NCBI GenBank assembly: GCA_947626785.1
Contig: CANQTO010000018.1
Span: forward strand, 1-49,707
Reading direction: 5' to 3'
DNA from: an uncultured Oscillospiraceae bacterium
GTDB lineage: Bacteria; Bacillota; Clostridia; Oscillospirales; Oscillospiraceae
Length of the DNA: 49,707 bases
In this document: positions 30,558-38,837 of the stretch, in pieces
Layout: every line of letters starts with the position of its first letter
Position numbering within the stretch: the first letter of the stretch is position 1
The notes under the pieces: generated by a model
What the model was told of the DNA's origin: nothing
Databases searched by the model: none
The model's input: the letters and a program-made list of their open reading frames with translations, nothing else
Translations under genes and position numbers: made by a program

Positions 30558-30586
30558 ATTATATGGCTTCCCTTTGGCAATTGCAA
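30558..30586 (-). promoter_or_regulatory. Sigma-A promoter of ppaC
   Basis: On the minus strand TTGCAA (30586-30581), 17-nt spacer, perfect TATAAT (30563-30558). The same TTGCAA-17-TATAAT pair drives rpsB. Confidence 0.88.
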
Positions 30587-30666
30587 GGGCGATTTATGAC
30601 TTTTAATCGGCGGATAAACGTGGTAAACTAAAGAAATAGAAAGAGAAACCGGCGAGGTGAATGTGA

Positions 30667-32427
30667 GTGCGTAAAAGACGAGGGACCGCCCTGCTGTCCC
30701 TGCTGCTGGCGGCGCTGCTGCTGTGCGGCTGCGTCCGGGACGCCCAGCCGCTGTCCTGGACACTCTACCGGGGCAAGCAGCTGATCGAGGCCGCCGCCCC
30801 GGCCCGGAGCACGGGCCGGGACGAGGGCGAGATGCTCCCCTTCGGGCAGATGGAGTACGTCCGGCCGGACCCGGAGGCTCTGCACCAGGCCATCGCGGAG
30901 GTGGAACCGGCGCTGGAGGGCGGGAAGAACGTCCGGGCGGTCATGACCCTGCTGGACCGCTGTTACGATGAATATTACCACTTCTATACCATGTACAACC
31001 TGGCGAACATCCGCGCCTGCCAGGACATGACTGATCCCTATTACGCCCAGGAGTATGCCTGGTGCGACGAGAATTTCTCCCTGGTCCGGCAGCTGATGGA
31101 GCAGCTGTACGCCCTCTGCGCCCACTCGGACATGGCCGGCACCCTGGAGCGGCGCTATTTCTGGGAGGGCTTCACCCAGGACTACGGCGGCGGAACAGAG
31201 CAGACGCTCAGCGACGAGTCGGTGGCCCTGATGCAGCGGCAAAGCGCTCTTTTGGCCCAGTACCGAGCCCTGACAGCCAGCCCCACCATAGAGCTGGACG
31301 GGCAGGAGCTGGACTACAACAGCGCCCTGGCGGGCCTGAGCGGCTGGGCCCGGGATCAGGCCGAGAGGGCCTATTACAAGAAGTACAACGGCCCCCTGTC
31401 GGAGCTCTATATCGAGCTGGTGAAGGTCCGGCAGGAGCTGGCCCGGAGTCTGGGCTTTGAGGACTACCGGCAGATGCAGTACCGCTACACCTTTGAGCGG
31501 GACTACAGCCCGGAGGAGGCGGAGGTCTATCTGGCGGGGATCCGGGAGCACCTGGTGCCGGTCTACCGGGCGGCGATGGCCCGGGATCTCTACGCCACCC
31601 TGCGCTACGATGAGCTGTCCGACAGCCGGCTCCATGAGATCCTGGGCTCCGGGGCCCGGGCGGTGGGCGGCCAGGTGGCGGAGGCCTTCGACTTCATGTC
31701 CCGCTACGGGCTCTATGACATCCAGGTGGACGACCGGAAGGCGCCCATGTCCTTCCAGACCTACCTGACCGATTACGAGGCCCCCTTCGTCTTTCTGGAC
31801 CCCTACGGGGACATGGAGGACGTGCTGGGCTATTCTCATGAGTTTGGCCACTATGTGGATGCCTACGTCAATTACGACGCCTATGAGACCATCGACGCCT
31901 CCGAGTGCTTCTCCCAGGGGATGGAGCTGCTCCTTTTGTCCTATTACGGCGGCGCCCTCAGCCCGGAGGAGACCGCCGATCTGGAGCGGATGAAGCTGCT
32001 GGACGTGCTGGACACCTTTGTCCAGCAGGCCTCCTTCGCGGAGTTTGAGGAGACGGTCTACTCCATGGACCCGGAGCAGCTGAGCGCGGAGTTTCTCAAC
32101 GACCTGAGCCTACAGGTGGCGGTGGACTACGGCTACTACGACGGCTACAGCGAGTTCTACTATTCCATGAGCTGGACGGATATCGTCCACTTCTTTGAGA
32201 TGCCCTTCTACGTGATCACCTACCCGGTGGCCAACGACGCGGCCATGCAGCTGTACTGGCTGGAGCGGCAGGAGCCGGGCGCGGGCGTGGAGAAGTACCT
32301 GGAGCTGCTGCCCCGGGGCCAGGACGGGATGCTGGCCATGCTGGACGCCGGCGGCCTGGAGAGTCCCTTCGCCCCCGGCCGGTTGGAAAAGCTGGCGGAG
32401 GACCTGAGCGCGCGGCTGCTCGGATGA
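30667..32427 (+). CDS. M3-family metalloendopeptidase, lipoprotein (PepF-like)
   Basis: A 586-residue lipid-anchored oligopeptidase. The N-terminus is a lipoprotein signal, basic RKRRG, a leucine-rich core and lipobox LCGC with acyl-accepting Cys22. The zinc motif is H391-E-F-G-H395 in GYSHEFGHYVDAY, and a downstream glutamate (E413 in DASECFSQG) fits the M3 third ligand. Substrate-loop tyrosines occur in DYGYYDGYSEFYYSMSW near the end. Most PepF/M3 peptidases are cytoplasmic; the lipobox places this one outside the membrane, where it may trim peptides for uptake. GTG start with GGCGAGGTGA upstream. The promoter is weak (TAAACT near 30631). Confidence 0.93.
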   Translation: MRKRRGTALLSLLLAALLLCGCVRDAQPLSWTLYRGKQLIEAAAPARSTGRDEGEMLPFGQMEYVRPDPEALHQAIAEVEPALEGGKNVRAVMTLLDRCYDEYYHFYTMYNLANIRACQDMTDPYYAQEYAWCDENFSLVRQLMEQLYALCAHSDMAGTLERRYFWEGFTQDYGGGTEQTLSDESVALMQRQSALLAQYRALTASPTIELDGQELDYNSALAGLSGWARDQAERAYYKKYNGPLSELYIELVKVRQELARSLGFEDYRQMQYRYTFERDYSPEEAEVYLAGIREHLVPVYRAAMARDLYATLRYDELSDSRLHEILGSGARAVGGQVAEAFDFMSRYGLYDIQVDDRKAPMSFQTYLTDYEAPFVFLDPYGDMEDVLGYSHEFGHYVDAYVNYDAYETIDASECFSQGMELLLLSYYGGALSPEETADLERMKLLDVLDTFVQQASFAEFEETVYSMDPEQLSAEFLNDLSLQVAVDYGYYDGYSEFYYSMSWTDIVHFFEMPFYVITYPVANDAAMQLYWLERQEPGAGVEKYLELLPRGQDGMLAMLDAGGLESPFAPGRLEKLAEDLSARLLG

Positions 32428-32429
32428 CC

Positions 32430-32474
32430 CATAGAGAAAGCCCTGCGGTTTTGCGCCGCAGGGCTTTCTCTATG
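32430..32474. terminator. Long convergent terminator hairpin
   Basis: Arms of about 19 bp (CATAGAGAAAGCCCTGCGG at 32430-32448 and its complement at 32456-32474) with loop TTTTGCG separate the M3 peptidase from the convergent zinc-ribbon gene. Confidence 0.85.
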
Positions 32475-32477
32475 CTG

Positions 32478-32663
32478 CTACATCAGTTTGTTCAGCTTTT
32501 CCTCGTCCACGTAGAGGGAGATCTCCCCGCACATGGGGCACACCGCCGCCTTGGGGTAGACGGCCTTGCCTCCCAGCCCCTTTTTGCGGATCACGTTCCC
32601 GCCGGCGCCGGTAAAGACAAAATCCTCCTCCATCTCAGCGCCGCAGCGAATACACTTTCTCAT
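32478..32663 (-). CDS. Small zinc-ribbon protein
   Basis: A 61-residue protein with two CxxC pairs, CIRCG at residues 4-8 and CPMCG near 41-45, spaced as in a zinc ribbon, and a C-terminal Asp/Glu/Lys helix. A second ATG lies six codons upstream (32681), but AAAGGAG falls between them, favouring 32663. It is the last gene of the long minus-strand run. Nucleic-acid binding or a role in a larger complex is possible; not identified further. Confidence 0.78.
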   Translation of the reverse strand: MRKCIRCGAEMEEDFVFTGAGGNVIRKKGLGGKAVYPKAAVCPMCGEISLYVDEEKLNKLM

Positions 32664-32717
32664 GATATGCGCTCCTTTCACGATAGTTTATTGTGGGTCT
32701 CTGTGACCGGGGCCGCT

Positions 32718-32918
32718 TTACTTTCGGTTCTTAGCCGCGGTGCGGAACATCCAGATCACTAAGATCGCCAGGCCCAACAGGATCGCCAGACCCAGCAGGG
32801 CGTTGAAAAGGCTGCCCACCAGGCCGAAAAAGCCGGCGATGAGCTTGACGGCCAGGCCCGCGAGGGCGATCAGTACGGCCGCCGCCGCGAGGATGAGAAG
32901 GATCTTTCCCAGATTCAT
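32718..32918 (-). CDS. Small two-helix membrane protein
   Basis: A 66-residue hydrophobic protein: a first helix (about 5-33) and second (about 37-57) separated by GSLFNAL, ending in basic RTAAKNRK. It starts 12 nt after the rluD-type gene with GGAG as ribosome-binding site. No family recognised. Confidence 0.72.
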   Translation of the reverse strand: MNLGKILLILAAAAVLIALAGLAVKLIAGFFGLVGSLFNALLGLAILLGLAILVIWMFRTAAKNRK

Positions 32919-32930
32919 AGCGCTCTCCTT

Positions 32931-33857
32931 TCAACTGATCACAGGCCCTAAGCGGGCCAGCACCTCCCGGAAATAGGCCGGCAGCGGGGCCTCCAGCTCC
33001 ATGGGCTGCCCGGTCCGGGGGTGGATGAATTTCAGATACCGGGCGTGGAGGCACTGGCCCTCCAGGCCCTTGTCCGGGGAGGGGGCCCCGTAGGTGTAGT
33101 CCCCCAGGAGGGGATGGCCGATGGAGGCCATGTGGACCCGGATCTGGTGAGTGCGGCCGGTCTCCAGGCGGCAGGCGATGTGAGTATAGCCCCGGTAGCG
33201 GGCCAGCACCTGCCAGTGGGTCACGGCGGGCCGGGCGTTTTTCTCCGTTACGGCCATGCGCTTGCGGTCCGTGGGATGCCTCCCGATGGGCCGGTCCACG
33301 GTGCCGCTGTCCTGCCCGAAGCCGCCCCGGACCACCGCCTCATAGCGGCGGGACAGGCTCCGGCCGGCCAGCTGCCCGGAGAGAGCCTGATGGGCAAAGT
33401 CGTTTTTGGCTACGATGAGCAGGCCGGAGGTGTCCTTGTCGATCCGGTGGACGATGCCGGGCCGCCTCTCGCCGCCGATGCCGGACAGGCTCTCCCCGCA
33501 GTGGTACAGCAGGGCGTTGACCAAAGTCCCGTCCGGATGCCCCGGCGCCGGGTGGACCACCAAGCCCCGGGGCTTGTCCACCACGATCAGGTCCCCGTCC
33601 TCGTACACTACCTGAAGGGGGATGTTCTGGGCCTTTAGGGGCCTTTCCTCCGCCGCCGGGGGCAGAAAGACGGCAAAGCGGTCCCCCGCCGCGCAGAGCA
33701 GGTTCTTTTTCACCGGCTTTTCCCCCTGGGTGACCCGCCCCTGGCCGATCAGCCGCTGGGCGGCGCTGCGGGAGAGGGCCGGTATTTCGCGCGCAAGGAG
33801 AGCGTCGATCCTCTCGCCGCTCTCCTTGGCTGTTATCCATATAGGCTGTTGATCCAT
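32931..33857 (-). CDS. rluD: RluA/RluD-family pseudouridine synthase
   Basis: A 308-residue RNA pseudouridine synthase. An N-terminal S4 RNA-binding domain (about 14-75) precedes the catalytic domain with GIVHRIDKDTSGLLIVAKND, whose aspartate in HRIDKDTSG is the nucleophile, and the downstream RLETGRTHQIRVHMASIGHPLLGD. RluD modifies 23S rRNA helix 69; the paralogue RluC cannot be excluded. It starts 9 nt after lspA, the conserved Firmicutes order lspA-rluD (ylyB), and belongs to the ileS operon. Confidence 0.93.
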   Translation of the reverse strand: MDQQPIWITAKESGERIDALLAREIPALSRSAAQRLIGQGRVTQGEKPVKKNLLCAAGDRFAVFLPPAAEERPLKAQNIPLQVVYEDGDLIVVDKPRGLVVHPAPGHPDGTLVNALLYHCGESLSGIGGERRPGIVHRIDKDTSGLLIVAKNDFAHQALSGQLAGRSLSRRYEAVVRGGFGQDSGTVDRPIGRHPTDRKRMAVTEKNARPAVTHWQVLARYRGYTHIACRLETGRTHQIRVHMASIGHPLLGDYTYGAPSPDKGLEGQCLHARYLKFIHPRTGQPMELEAPLPAYFREVLARLGPVIS

Positions 33858-33866
33858 GTGCCTCTT

Positions 33867-34769
33867 TTACTTGAATTCGGCCAGGATGTCGTCCAGGCTG
33901 AAGTCCATGTCCCCGCTCTTGGCCGGAGCGGCCTGGGGCTGGGGTGCCGGAGCAGGCTGCTGCACCGGCTGCTGGACCGGCTGCTGCCGCACCACCGGGG
34001 CCGGGGCGGCCTGCCTGGGCTGGTTGCCGGCTTTGGCGTTGGCCCGCTCCCACTCGGCAAAGGGGTCGGAGGCGTCATAGGCCGGGGCGCGCTGGGGCGC
34101 GGGCGGCGTGGGCTGGGCCTGCTGGCGGGCGGCGCGGGCGGCTTTATACTGCTCGTACTCGTCCTCATATTTGGGCTTCTTGCCCTTGCGGCTGTTCTTG
34201 GCGGCCGCGGCTGCCGGCTTGGGCTCCTTCTTCTCTTTCGGGGCCTTTTCCTTCTTCTCCCGGCGGGGCCGGTCCTGCTCCTCGTCGTCCACCTCGTCAA
34301 ACTCGTCGTCATAGCCGGAATCCCGCTTGCCGAAGATGATGGAGATCACAAAGAGCAGGCAGAAGACGGTGATAAAGATGTCCGCCACATTGAAAACGGG
34401 GAAGTTGAAGAACTCCACCTTGAACATGTCCTGCACATAGCCGTTGATGACCCGGTCGATGCAGTTGGAGAGGCCGCCCGCTGTCATCAGCACGATACTC
34501 CAGCGGCCCAGGCGGCCGGAGATAAAGTTGGTCGCCAGCGCCAGGATCACGGCCACGGTGAACACGCCCGTCAGGATGATGAAGTAGATCCGGGCCCCGC
34601 CGCCGCTGAGGAAGCCGAAGGCGGCACCGTCGTTCTGGACGTTCACAAGGCTGAGGATGCCCGGAATGAAGGCCTCCCCGGTGGACTGCATGCTGATAGC
34701 ACCGCTGACCCAGTATTTCACCCATTGGTCGGCGATGATGACCAGCACGGCAACGATTGCGTACAGCAT
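33867..34769 (-). CDS. lspA: Lipoprotein signal peptidase with long disordered C-terminal extension
   Basis: A 300-residue protein whose first ~150 residues are a complete LspA: four membrane helices and the aspartate dyad in GGLSNCIDRVINGY and FNVADIFI, which cleaves prolipoproteins after lipidation. Typical LspA ends near 150-165. Here about 145 further residues follow: an acidic stretch (DDEFDEVDDEEQ), a Lys/Glu-rich segment, an Ala/Pro/Gln-rich low-complexity segment, and a defined end DMDFSLDDILAEFK. The tail should lie in the cytoplasm. The frame is intact and ends cleanly before rluD, so this is not a sequencing artefact. The tail may bind a partner. Confidence 0.93.
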   Translation of the reverse strand: MLYAIVAVLVIIADQWVKYWVSGAISMQSTGEAFIPGILSLVNVQNDGAAFGFLSGGGARIYFIILTGVFTVAVILALATNFISGRLGRWSIVLMTAGGLSNCIDRVINGYVQDMFKVEFFNFPVFNVADIFITVFCLLFVISIIFGKRDSGYDDEFDEVDDEEQDRPRREKKEKAPKEKKEPKPAAAAAKNSRKGKKPKYEDEYEQYKAARAARQQAQPTPPAPQRAPAYDASDPFAEWERANAKAGNQPRQAAPAPVVRQQPVQQPVQQPAPAPQPQAAPAKSGDMDFSLDDILAEFK

Positions 34770-34860
34770 ATCTCTCTCCTATCTGCCGCGGAAGGGTCTG
34801 CGCGGCGCGCTGTTTCCTGCCCGCCGGGGCAGGCGCGGTTGGCAAAGGTCCGGCGGCTCC

Positions 34861-37662
34861 TTAACGCTGGCCCACCACGCGGGCGCAGCGGGGGCACAGG
34901 CCGGTGCCCTCCTGGGGCTGCTCGGAGTGCATCCAGCAGCGGGGGCACTTGGTGCCGGGGGCCTCGATCACGGCCACGGTGAGGCCGGGATGACCGGCGC
35001 TCTTCCCGGTGACGGCCTCGGCCTCGACCGGGGCGTCCTCCCCGGTCAGGCAGCGGGAGACGATGAAGAGCTCCGCCAGGTTCATGTCCGACACGCTCTC
35101 TACCAGCTCCTTGGCGTCCTCGTCCTCCGCCTTCAGGGTGACGGAGGCCTCCAGGGATTTGCCGATGCGCTTGGAGGCGCGGGCCTGCTCCAGGACGCCG
35201 TTGACGTCGTTACGCAGGGCGATGAGCTTGTCCCAACGGGCCAGCTCCTCGCCGGACAGGGCGTAGGCCGAGAAGGGCTTGTTCATGTCGTTGAGCAGCA
35301 CGTTGCGCTTGTCGTCCTCCGCCCGGTGGGGCATGGCCTGCCAGATCTCGTCGCAGGTGAAGGCCAGGATGGGGGCAAACATCTTCGTCATGCTGTCCAG
35401 AATGAGGAACAGGGCGGTCTGGGCGCTGCGGCGCTGGAGGCTGTCCGTCCCCTCGCAGTAGAGCCGGTCCTTGATGATGTCCAGGTAGAAGCTGGACAGC
35501 TCCACCACGCAGAAATCATTGACCGCGTGGGAGACCACGTGGAACTCATAGTCCTGATAGGCCTTTTCCGCCTCCTCGATGAGCTGGTTGAGCTTGGTGA
35601 CCGCCCAGCGGTCCAGCTCCAGCATCTCCTCGGGCGGCACCAGATGGTCCGCGTCAAAGCCGTTCAGGTTGCCCAGGCAGTAGCGGGCGGTGTTGCGGAA
35701 CTTCAGGTAGTTCTGGCTCAGCTGCTTGAAGATCTCCTTAGAGCAGCGCACGTCCACCCGGTAGTCCGCGCTGCCGGCCCAGAGCCGGATGATATCCGCG
35801 CCGAATTCTTTGATCAGATCCTGGGGGTCGATGCCGTTGCCAAGGGACTTGTGCATGGCCTTGCCCTCGCCGTCCACGGTCCAGCCGTGGGTCAGGCACT
35901 CTTTGTAGGGCGCGCCCTGGCCCAGGGCGCCCACGGCCACCAGCAGAGAGGACTGGAACCAGCCGCGATACTGGTCGCCGCCCTCCATGTACATGCTGGC
36001 GGGCCAGAAGCCCTGATCCCGCAGCATGGCGGCGTAGTGGGTGGAGCCGGAGTCGAACCAGCCGTCCAGGGTGTCGGTCTCCTTGGTGAAGTGGACGCCG
36101 CCGCAGTGGGGGCACTTGAAGCCCTGGGGCAGCAGCTCCTCCGCCTCCATCTCGAACCAGGCGTTGCTCCCCTTTTCCCCGAAGACGGAGGCCACGCTCT
36201 CGATGCTCTCGGGGGTGCAGACGGGCTTCTTGCAGTCCTCGCAGTAGAACACGGGGATGGGCAGGCCCCAGCGGCGCTGGCGGGAGATGCACCAGTCGCT
36301 CCGCTCCCGGATCATGGCGCCCATGCGCTCCTTGCCCCAGGCGGGGTACCACTTGACCTCGTCGCAGGCCTTGATGGCCGCGTCCTTAAAAGAATCCACC
36401 GAGCAGAACCACTGGGGGGTGGCCCGGAAGATGATGGGGCTCTTGCAGCGCCAGCAGTGGGGATAGCTGTGCATGATCTCCTCGGAGGCGAAGAGCACCC
36501 CGCTCTGCCGCATGTCTTCCAGAATGATGGGGTTGGACTCCTCGGTGCCCAGGCCGGCGTACTTGCCGGCATAGTCGGTATGGCGGCCCTGGTCGTCCAC
36601 GGGCACCACCATGTCCATGCCGTAGCGCATGCACGTCACATAGTCCTCCGCGCCGAAGCCGGGGGCGGTGTGGACGCAGCCGGTGCCGGAGTCCATGGTC
36701 ACATAGTCGGCCAGCAGCAGCCGGGAGGTCTTGTCCAGGAAGGGGTGCTGGGCCAGCATATTCTCAAAGAAGCTGCCCGGGTGGGTCTCCACGATCTCGT
36801 AGCTGTCAAAGCCGCCGATGCCCATGACCTTGTCCGTCAGGGCCTCGGCCATGATGTAGCTCTCCCCGTTGGGGGCCTTCACGACGGCGTAGCTCTCGTC
36901 CGGATGCAGGGCGATAGCCAGGTTGCCGGGCAGGGTCCAGATGGTGGTGGTCCAGATGACGAAGCTGAGCTTGCTCAGATCCAGGTGGCTCAGCTTCCCC
37001 AGGTCGTCCTTCATGGGGAACTTCACATAAACGGTGGTGCAGGGGTCGTCCTGGTACTCGATCTCGGCCTCGGCCAGGGCGGTCTCGTCCTTGGCGCACC
37101 AGTACACAGGCTTCAGGCCCTTGTAGATATGGCCGTTCTGGTACATCTTGCCGAAGATGCGCACCTCGTCGGCCTCAAAGCCCTTGTTCATGGTCAGGTA
37201 GGGGTGCTCCCAATCTCCCACGACGCCCAGGCGCTTGAAGCTGTCCATCTGGCGGTTCACATACTTCATCGCGAACTCCCGGCAGGCGCTGCGGAAGTCT
37301 GCCACGGACATGGTCTTGTGGTTGAGCTTGTTCTGCTTGATGATGGCGCTCTCAATGGGCATGCCGTGGTTGTCCCAGCCGGGGATATAGGGGGTGTACC
37401 AGCCCCGCATGGCATAGGAACGGATAATGAAGTCCTTGATGCACTTGTTCATGGCGGTGCCCATATGGATATCTCCGTTGGAGAAGGGAGGGCCGTCATG
37501 GAGGGAGAAGCGGGGCTTTCCCTCGTTCTTCTTCATCAGTTCGTTGTAGAGGTCCATTTCCTCCCAGGTCTTGAGCATCTCGGGCTCGCGCTTGGGGAGA
37601 CCGGCCCGCATGGGGAAGTCGGTCTTGGGGAGGTTGAGGGTGGCGTTGAAATCCTGTGCCAT
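34861..37662 (-). CDS. ileS: Isoleucine--tRNA ligase
   Basis: A 933-residue class I synthetase with editing (CP1) domain. Signatures: HDGPPFSNGDIHMGTAMNK, where HIGH is HMGT (66-69), and EGKAMHKSLGNGIDP near residue 600, where KMSKS is AMHKS. A tryptophan-rich WCISRQRRWGLPIPVFYC and the C-terminal zinc site CPRCWMHSEQ...CPRCARVV are intact. Both signature variants keep key catalytic histidine and lysine positions. The promoter at 37718-37746 gives a leader of only ~45 nt, so there is no T-box. It follows divIVA and leads lspA-rluD, the usual order. Confidence 0.96.
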   Translation of the reverse strand: MAQDFNATLNLPKTDFPMRAGLPKREPEMLKTWEEMDLYNELMKKNEGKPRFSLHDGPPFSNGDIHMGTAMNKCIKDFIIRSYAMRGWYTPYIPGWDNHGMPIESAIIKQNKLNHKTMSVADFRSACREFAMKYVNRQMDSFKRLGVVGDWEHPYLTMNKGFEADEVRIFGKMYQNGHIYKGLKPVYWCAKDETALAEAEIEYQDDPCTTVYVKFPMKDDLGKLSHLDLSKLSFVIWTTTIWTLPGNLAIALHPDESYAVVKAPNGESYIMAEALTDKVMGIGGFDSYEIVETHPGSFFENMLAQHPFLDKTSRLLLADYVTMDSGTGCVHTAPGFGAEDYVTCMRYGMDMVVPVDDQGRHTDYAGKYAGLGTEESNPIILEDMRQSGVLFASEEIMHSYPHCWRCKSPIIFRATPQWFCSVDSFKDAAIKACDEVKWYPAWGKERMGAMIRERSDWCISRQRRWGLPIPVFYCEDCKKPVCTPESIESVASVFGEKGSNAWFEMEAEELLPQGFKCPHCGGVHFTKETDTLDGWFDSGSTHYAAMLRDQGFWPASMYMEGGDQYRGWFQSSLLVAVGALGQGAPYKECLTHGWTVDGEGKAMHKSLGNGIDPQDLIKEFGADIIRLWAGSADYRVDVRCSKEIFKQLSQNYLKFRNTARYCLGNLNGFDADHLVPPEEMLELDRWAVTKLNQLIEEAEKAYQDYEFHVVSHAVNDFCVVELSSFYLDIIKDRLYCEGTDSLQRRSAQTALFLILDSMTKMFAPILAFTCDEIWQAMPHRAEDDKRNVLLNDMNKPFSAYALSGEELARWDKLIALRNDVNGVLEQARASKRIGKSLEASVTLKAEDEDAKELVESVSDMNLAELFIVSRCLTGEDAPVEAEAVTGKSAGHPGLTVAVIEAPGTKCPRCWMHSEQPQEGTGLCPRCARVVGQR

Positions 37663-37717
37663 GTCTGTCTCCTAAGTGTGTTAAATAGAATATGGTAGTC
37701 GGGCTGCTTAAACAGTA

Positions 37718-37746
37718 TTTATACCGCTGTTTTGCCGTTTTGTCAA
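37718..37746 (-). promoter_or_regulatory. Sigma-A promoter of ileS-lspA-rluD
   Basis: On the minus strand TTGACA (37746-37741), 17-nt spacer, TATAAA (37723-37718). The gap to divIVA also has two GC hairpins that may end the divIVA transcript. Confidence 0.88.
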
Positions 37747-37772
37747 ACACTAATGACAAAAACGCCGAAAAC

Positions 37773-37850
37773 GGGGCGAGCACAGCGCGGCCGCCCCGAT
37801 CGAAAACGCGGAAATGGAACAAAGCCCTTTGGGCGCGCTGCCGCGCGCCC
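37773..37850 (-). terminator. Possible weak terminator region after divIVA
   Basis: Two GC hairpins lie between divIVA and the ileS promoter: GGGCGCGC/GCGCGCCC (37850-37831 region) and GGGGCG...CGCCCC, the latter followed on the minus strand by GTTTTCGGCGTTTTTG. T-tracts are interrupted, so read-through is likely. Confidence 0.4.
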
Positions 37851-37864
37851 TGGGGGCGGAGAGA

Positions 37865-38485
37865 TCAAAGGGAGAAGGGCTGGGTATTGTCAAGACCCTT
37901 GGCGGGGGCGGCGGGCGTCTCCTTCACCGGGCCCAGGTCGATCTTCAGCTGGGGCTCGGGCTGGATCTTGGATACGGTGCTCTCGATGTTGCGCACGGTC
38001 TCGTCCACAGAGGGGGCGGACTCAGACTGGGGGAGCAGCCCGGCGCTGATGGCGTCGATGTTCTTCAGCTGGGTGCTGCACAGATTGCGCACGCTCTCGA
38101 AGAACTTGGAGGTCACGGCCTTGGCGTCGGCCAGGCGGCGCTCCTGAACGGCGGTCTCCTCCTCGATGGAGCCCACGCGGGCCTTGACCTGGCGCTCGGC
38201 GTCGGCCAGCATGGCGTTGGCCCGCTGGCGGGCCTCGGACTCGATCTGGACGGCCAGCTTCTGCGCCGACAGGATAGCCATGTTCAACGCCTCCTCATTG
38301 GCGCGGTACTCCTCAATCTTATCGACCAGGACCTTCATCTTGCTCTTGAGGACGGCGTTCTCTTTCTGAGAAGCGGTCACGTCGTCCGCCAGCTCCTCCA
38401 GAAAATCGTCCACGGAGGCCATGTCGTAGCCGTTGAACTTGGACTTCTCAAAAGTCTTTTCACGGATATCCTGTGCGGTAATCAT
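37865..38485 (-). CDS. divIVA: Cell-division/polarity protein DivIVA
   Basis: A 206-residue coiled-coil protein. The N-terminal membrane-curvature-binding domain reads ITAQDIREKTFEKSKFNGYDMASVDDFLEEL (split by the conserved GYD and VDDFL), then a coiled coil to about 150 and a Pro/Ala tail. It localises to septa and poles and guides Min or cell-wall proteins, and in spore formers helps chromosome placement. The ATG at 38485 was chosen because AAAGGTGG is 8 nt upstream; a GTG at 38497 overlaps that site. Upstream it is separated from sepF by the fold-back element at 38516-38837. Confidence 0.94.
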   Translation of the reverse strand: MITAQDIREKTFEKSKFNGYDMASVDDFLEELADDVTASQKENAVLKSKMKVLVDKIEEYRANEEALNMAILSAQKLAVQIESEARQRANAMLADAERQVKARVGSIEEETAVQERRLADAKAVTSKFFESVRNLCSTQLKNIDAISAGLLPQSESAPSVDETVRNIESTVSKIQPEPQLKIDLGPVKETPAAPAKGLDNTQPFSL

Positions 38486-38515
38486 ATGTTTATCCACCTT
38501 TCAATGATTGTTTCT

Positions 38516-38837
38516 CTCTAAGGGATGCGCTTTCAGGAAGCGCTGAGCAAATCGACGTGTGCAGATGGGCGAGATGATTTTTCGCCAGGTGACGGCGAGA
38601 AATCGCAGGAATACTGCGTCCTCACAAGCTTCGCTCATTCGCTTCCGTGTGTACACGAAAGCTCATTCACGCCGCTGCTCGTCCTTCCAAAATCAAAGCG
38701 GACGCTTTGATTTTGATAGGAAGAAGGAAGGAGCGGATATGGAGCTTTGCTCTTTAGAGCGAAGCGGAATGGAGCGAGTTTCTTCTGACGCTCAGCCGTC
38801 CAGATGCGTATGGCGATTTGTTCAGCGTTTCCTCTAA
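38516..38837. mobile_element. Fold-back (MITE-like) element between sepF and divIVA
   Basis: The 348-bp space holds no gene. CTCTAA occurs at both edges (38516-38521, 38832-38837), as a 6-bp target duplication would. Just inside are inverted repeats (38536-38563 and 38805-38832; 22 of 28 positions match). Inner segments also pair: the stretch around 38629-38690 is similar to the reverse complement of 38712-38782. The centre is a perfect 13-bp hairpin (38688-38700 / 38703-38715, CAAAATCAAAGCG). A further stem GATTTTTCGCC/GGCGAGAAATC is at 38576-38586 / 38594-38604. No transposase is encoded. The sepF stop codon lies inside the right CTCTAA. Could instead be a structured RNA of the operon. Confidence 0.55.

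Noticed and set aside
34657-37698. A 1013-codon open frame on the plus strand opposite ileS
   Set aside because: It is antisense to a clear synthetase; its product is low-complexity His/Gly/Leu/Val-rich and lacks any domain. Such mirror frames arise from high third-position GC.
37663-37864. T-box upstream of ileS (and likewise upstream of proS)
   Set aside because: Mapped sigma-A promoters leave leaders of only ~45 and ~65 nt, too short, and no T-box sequence is present.
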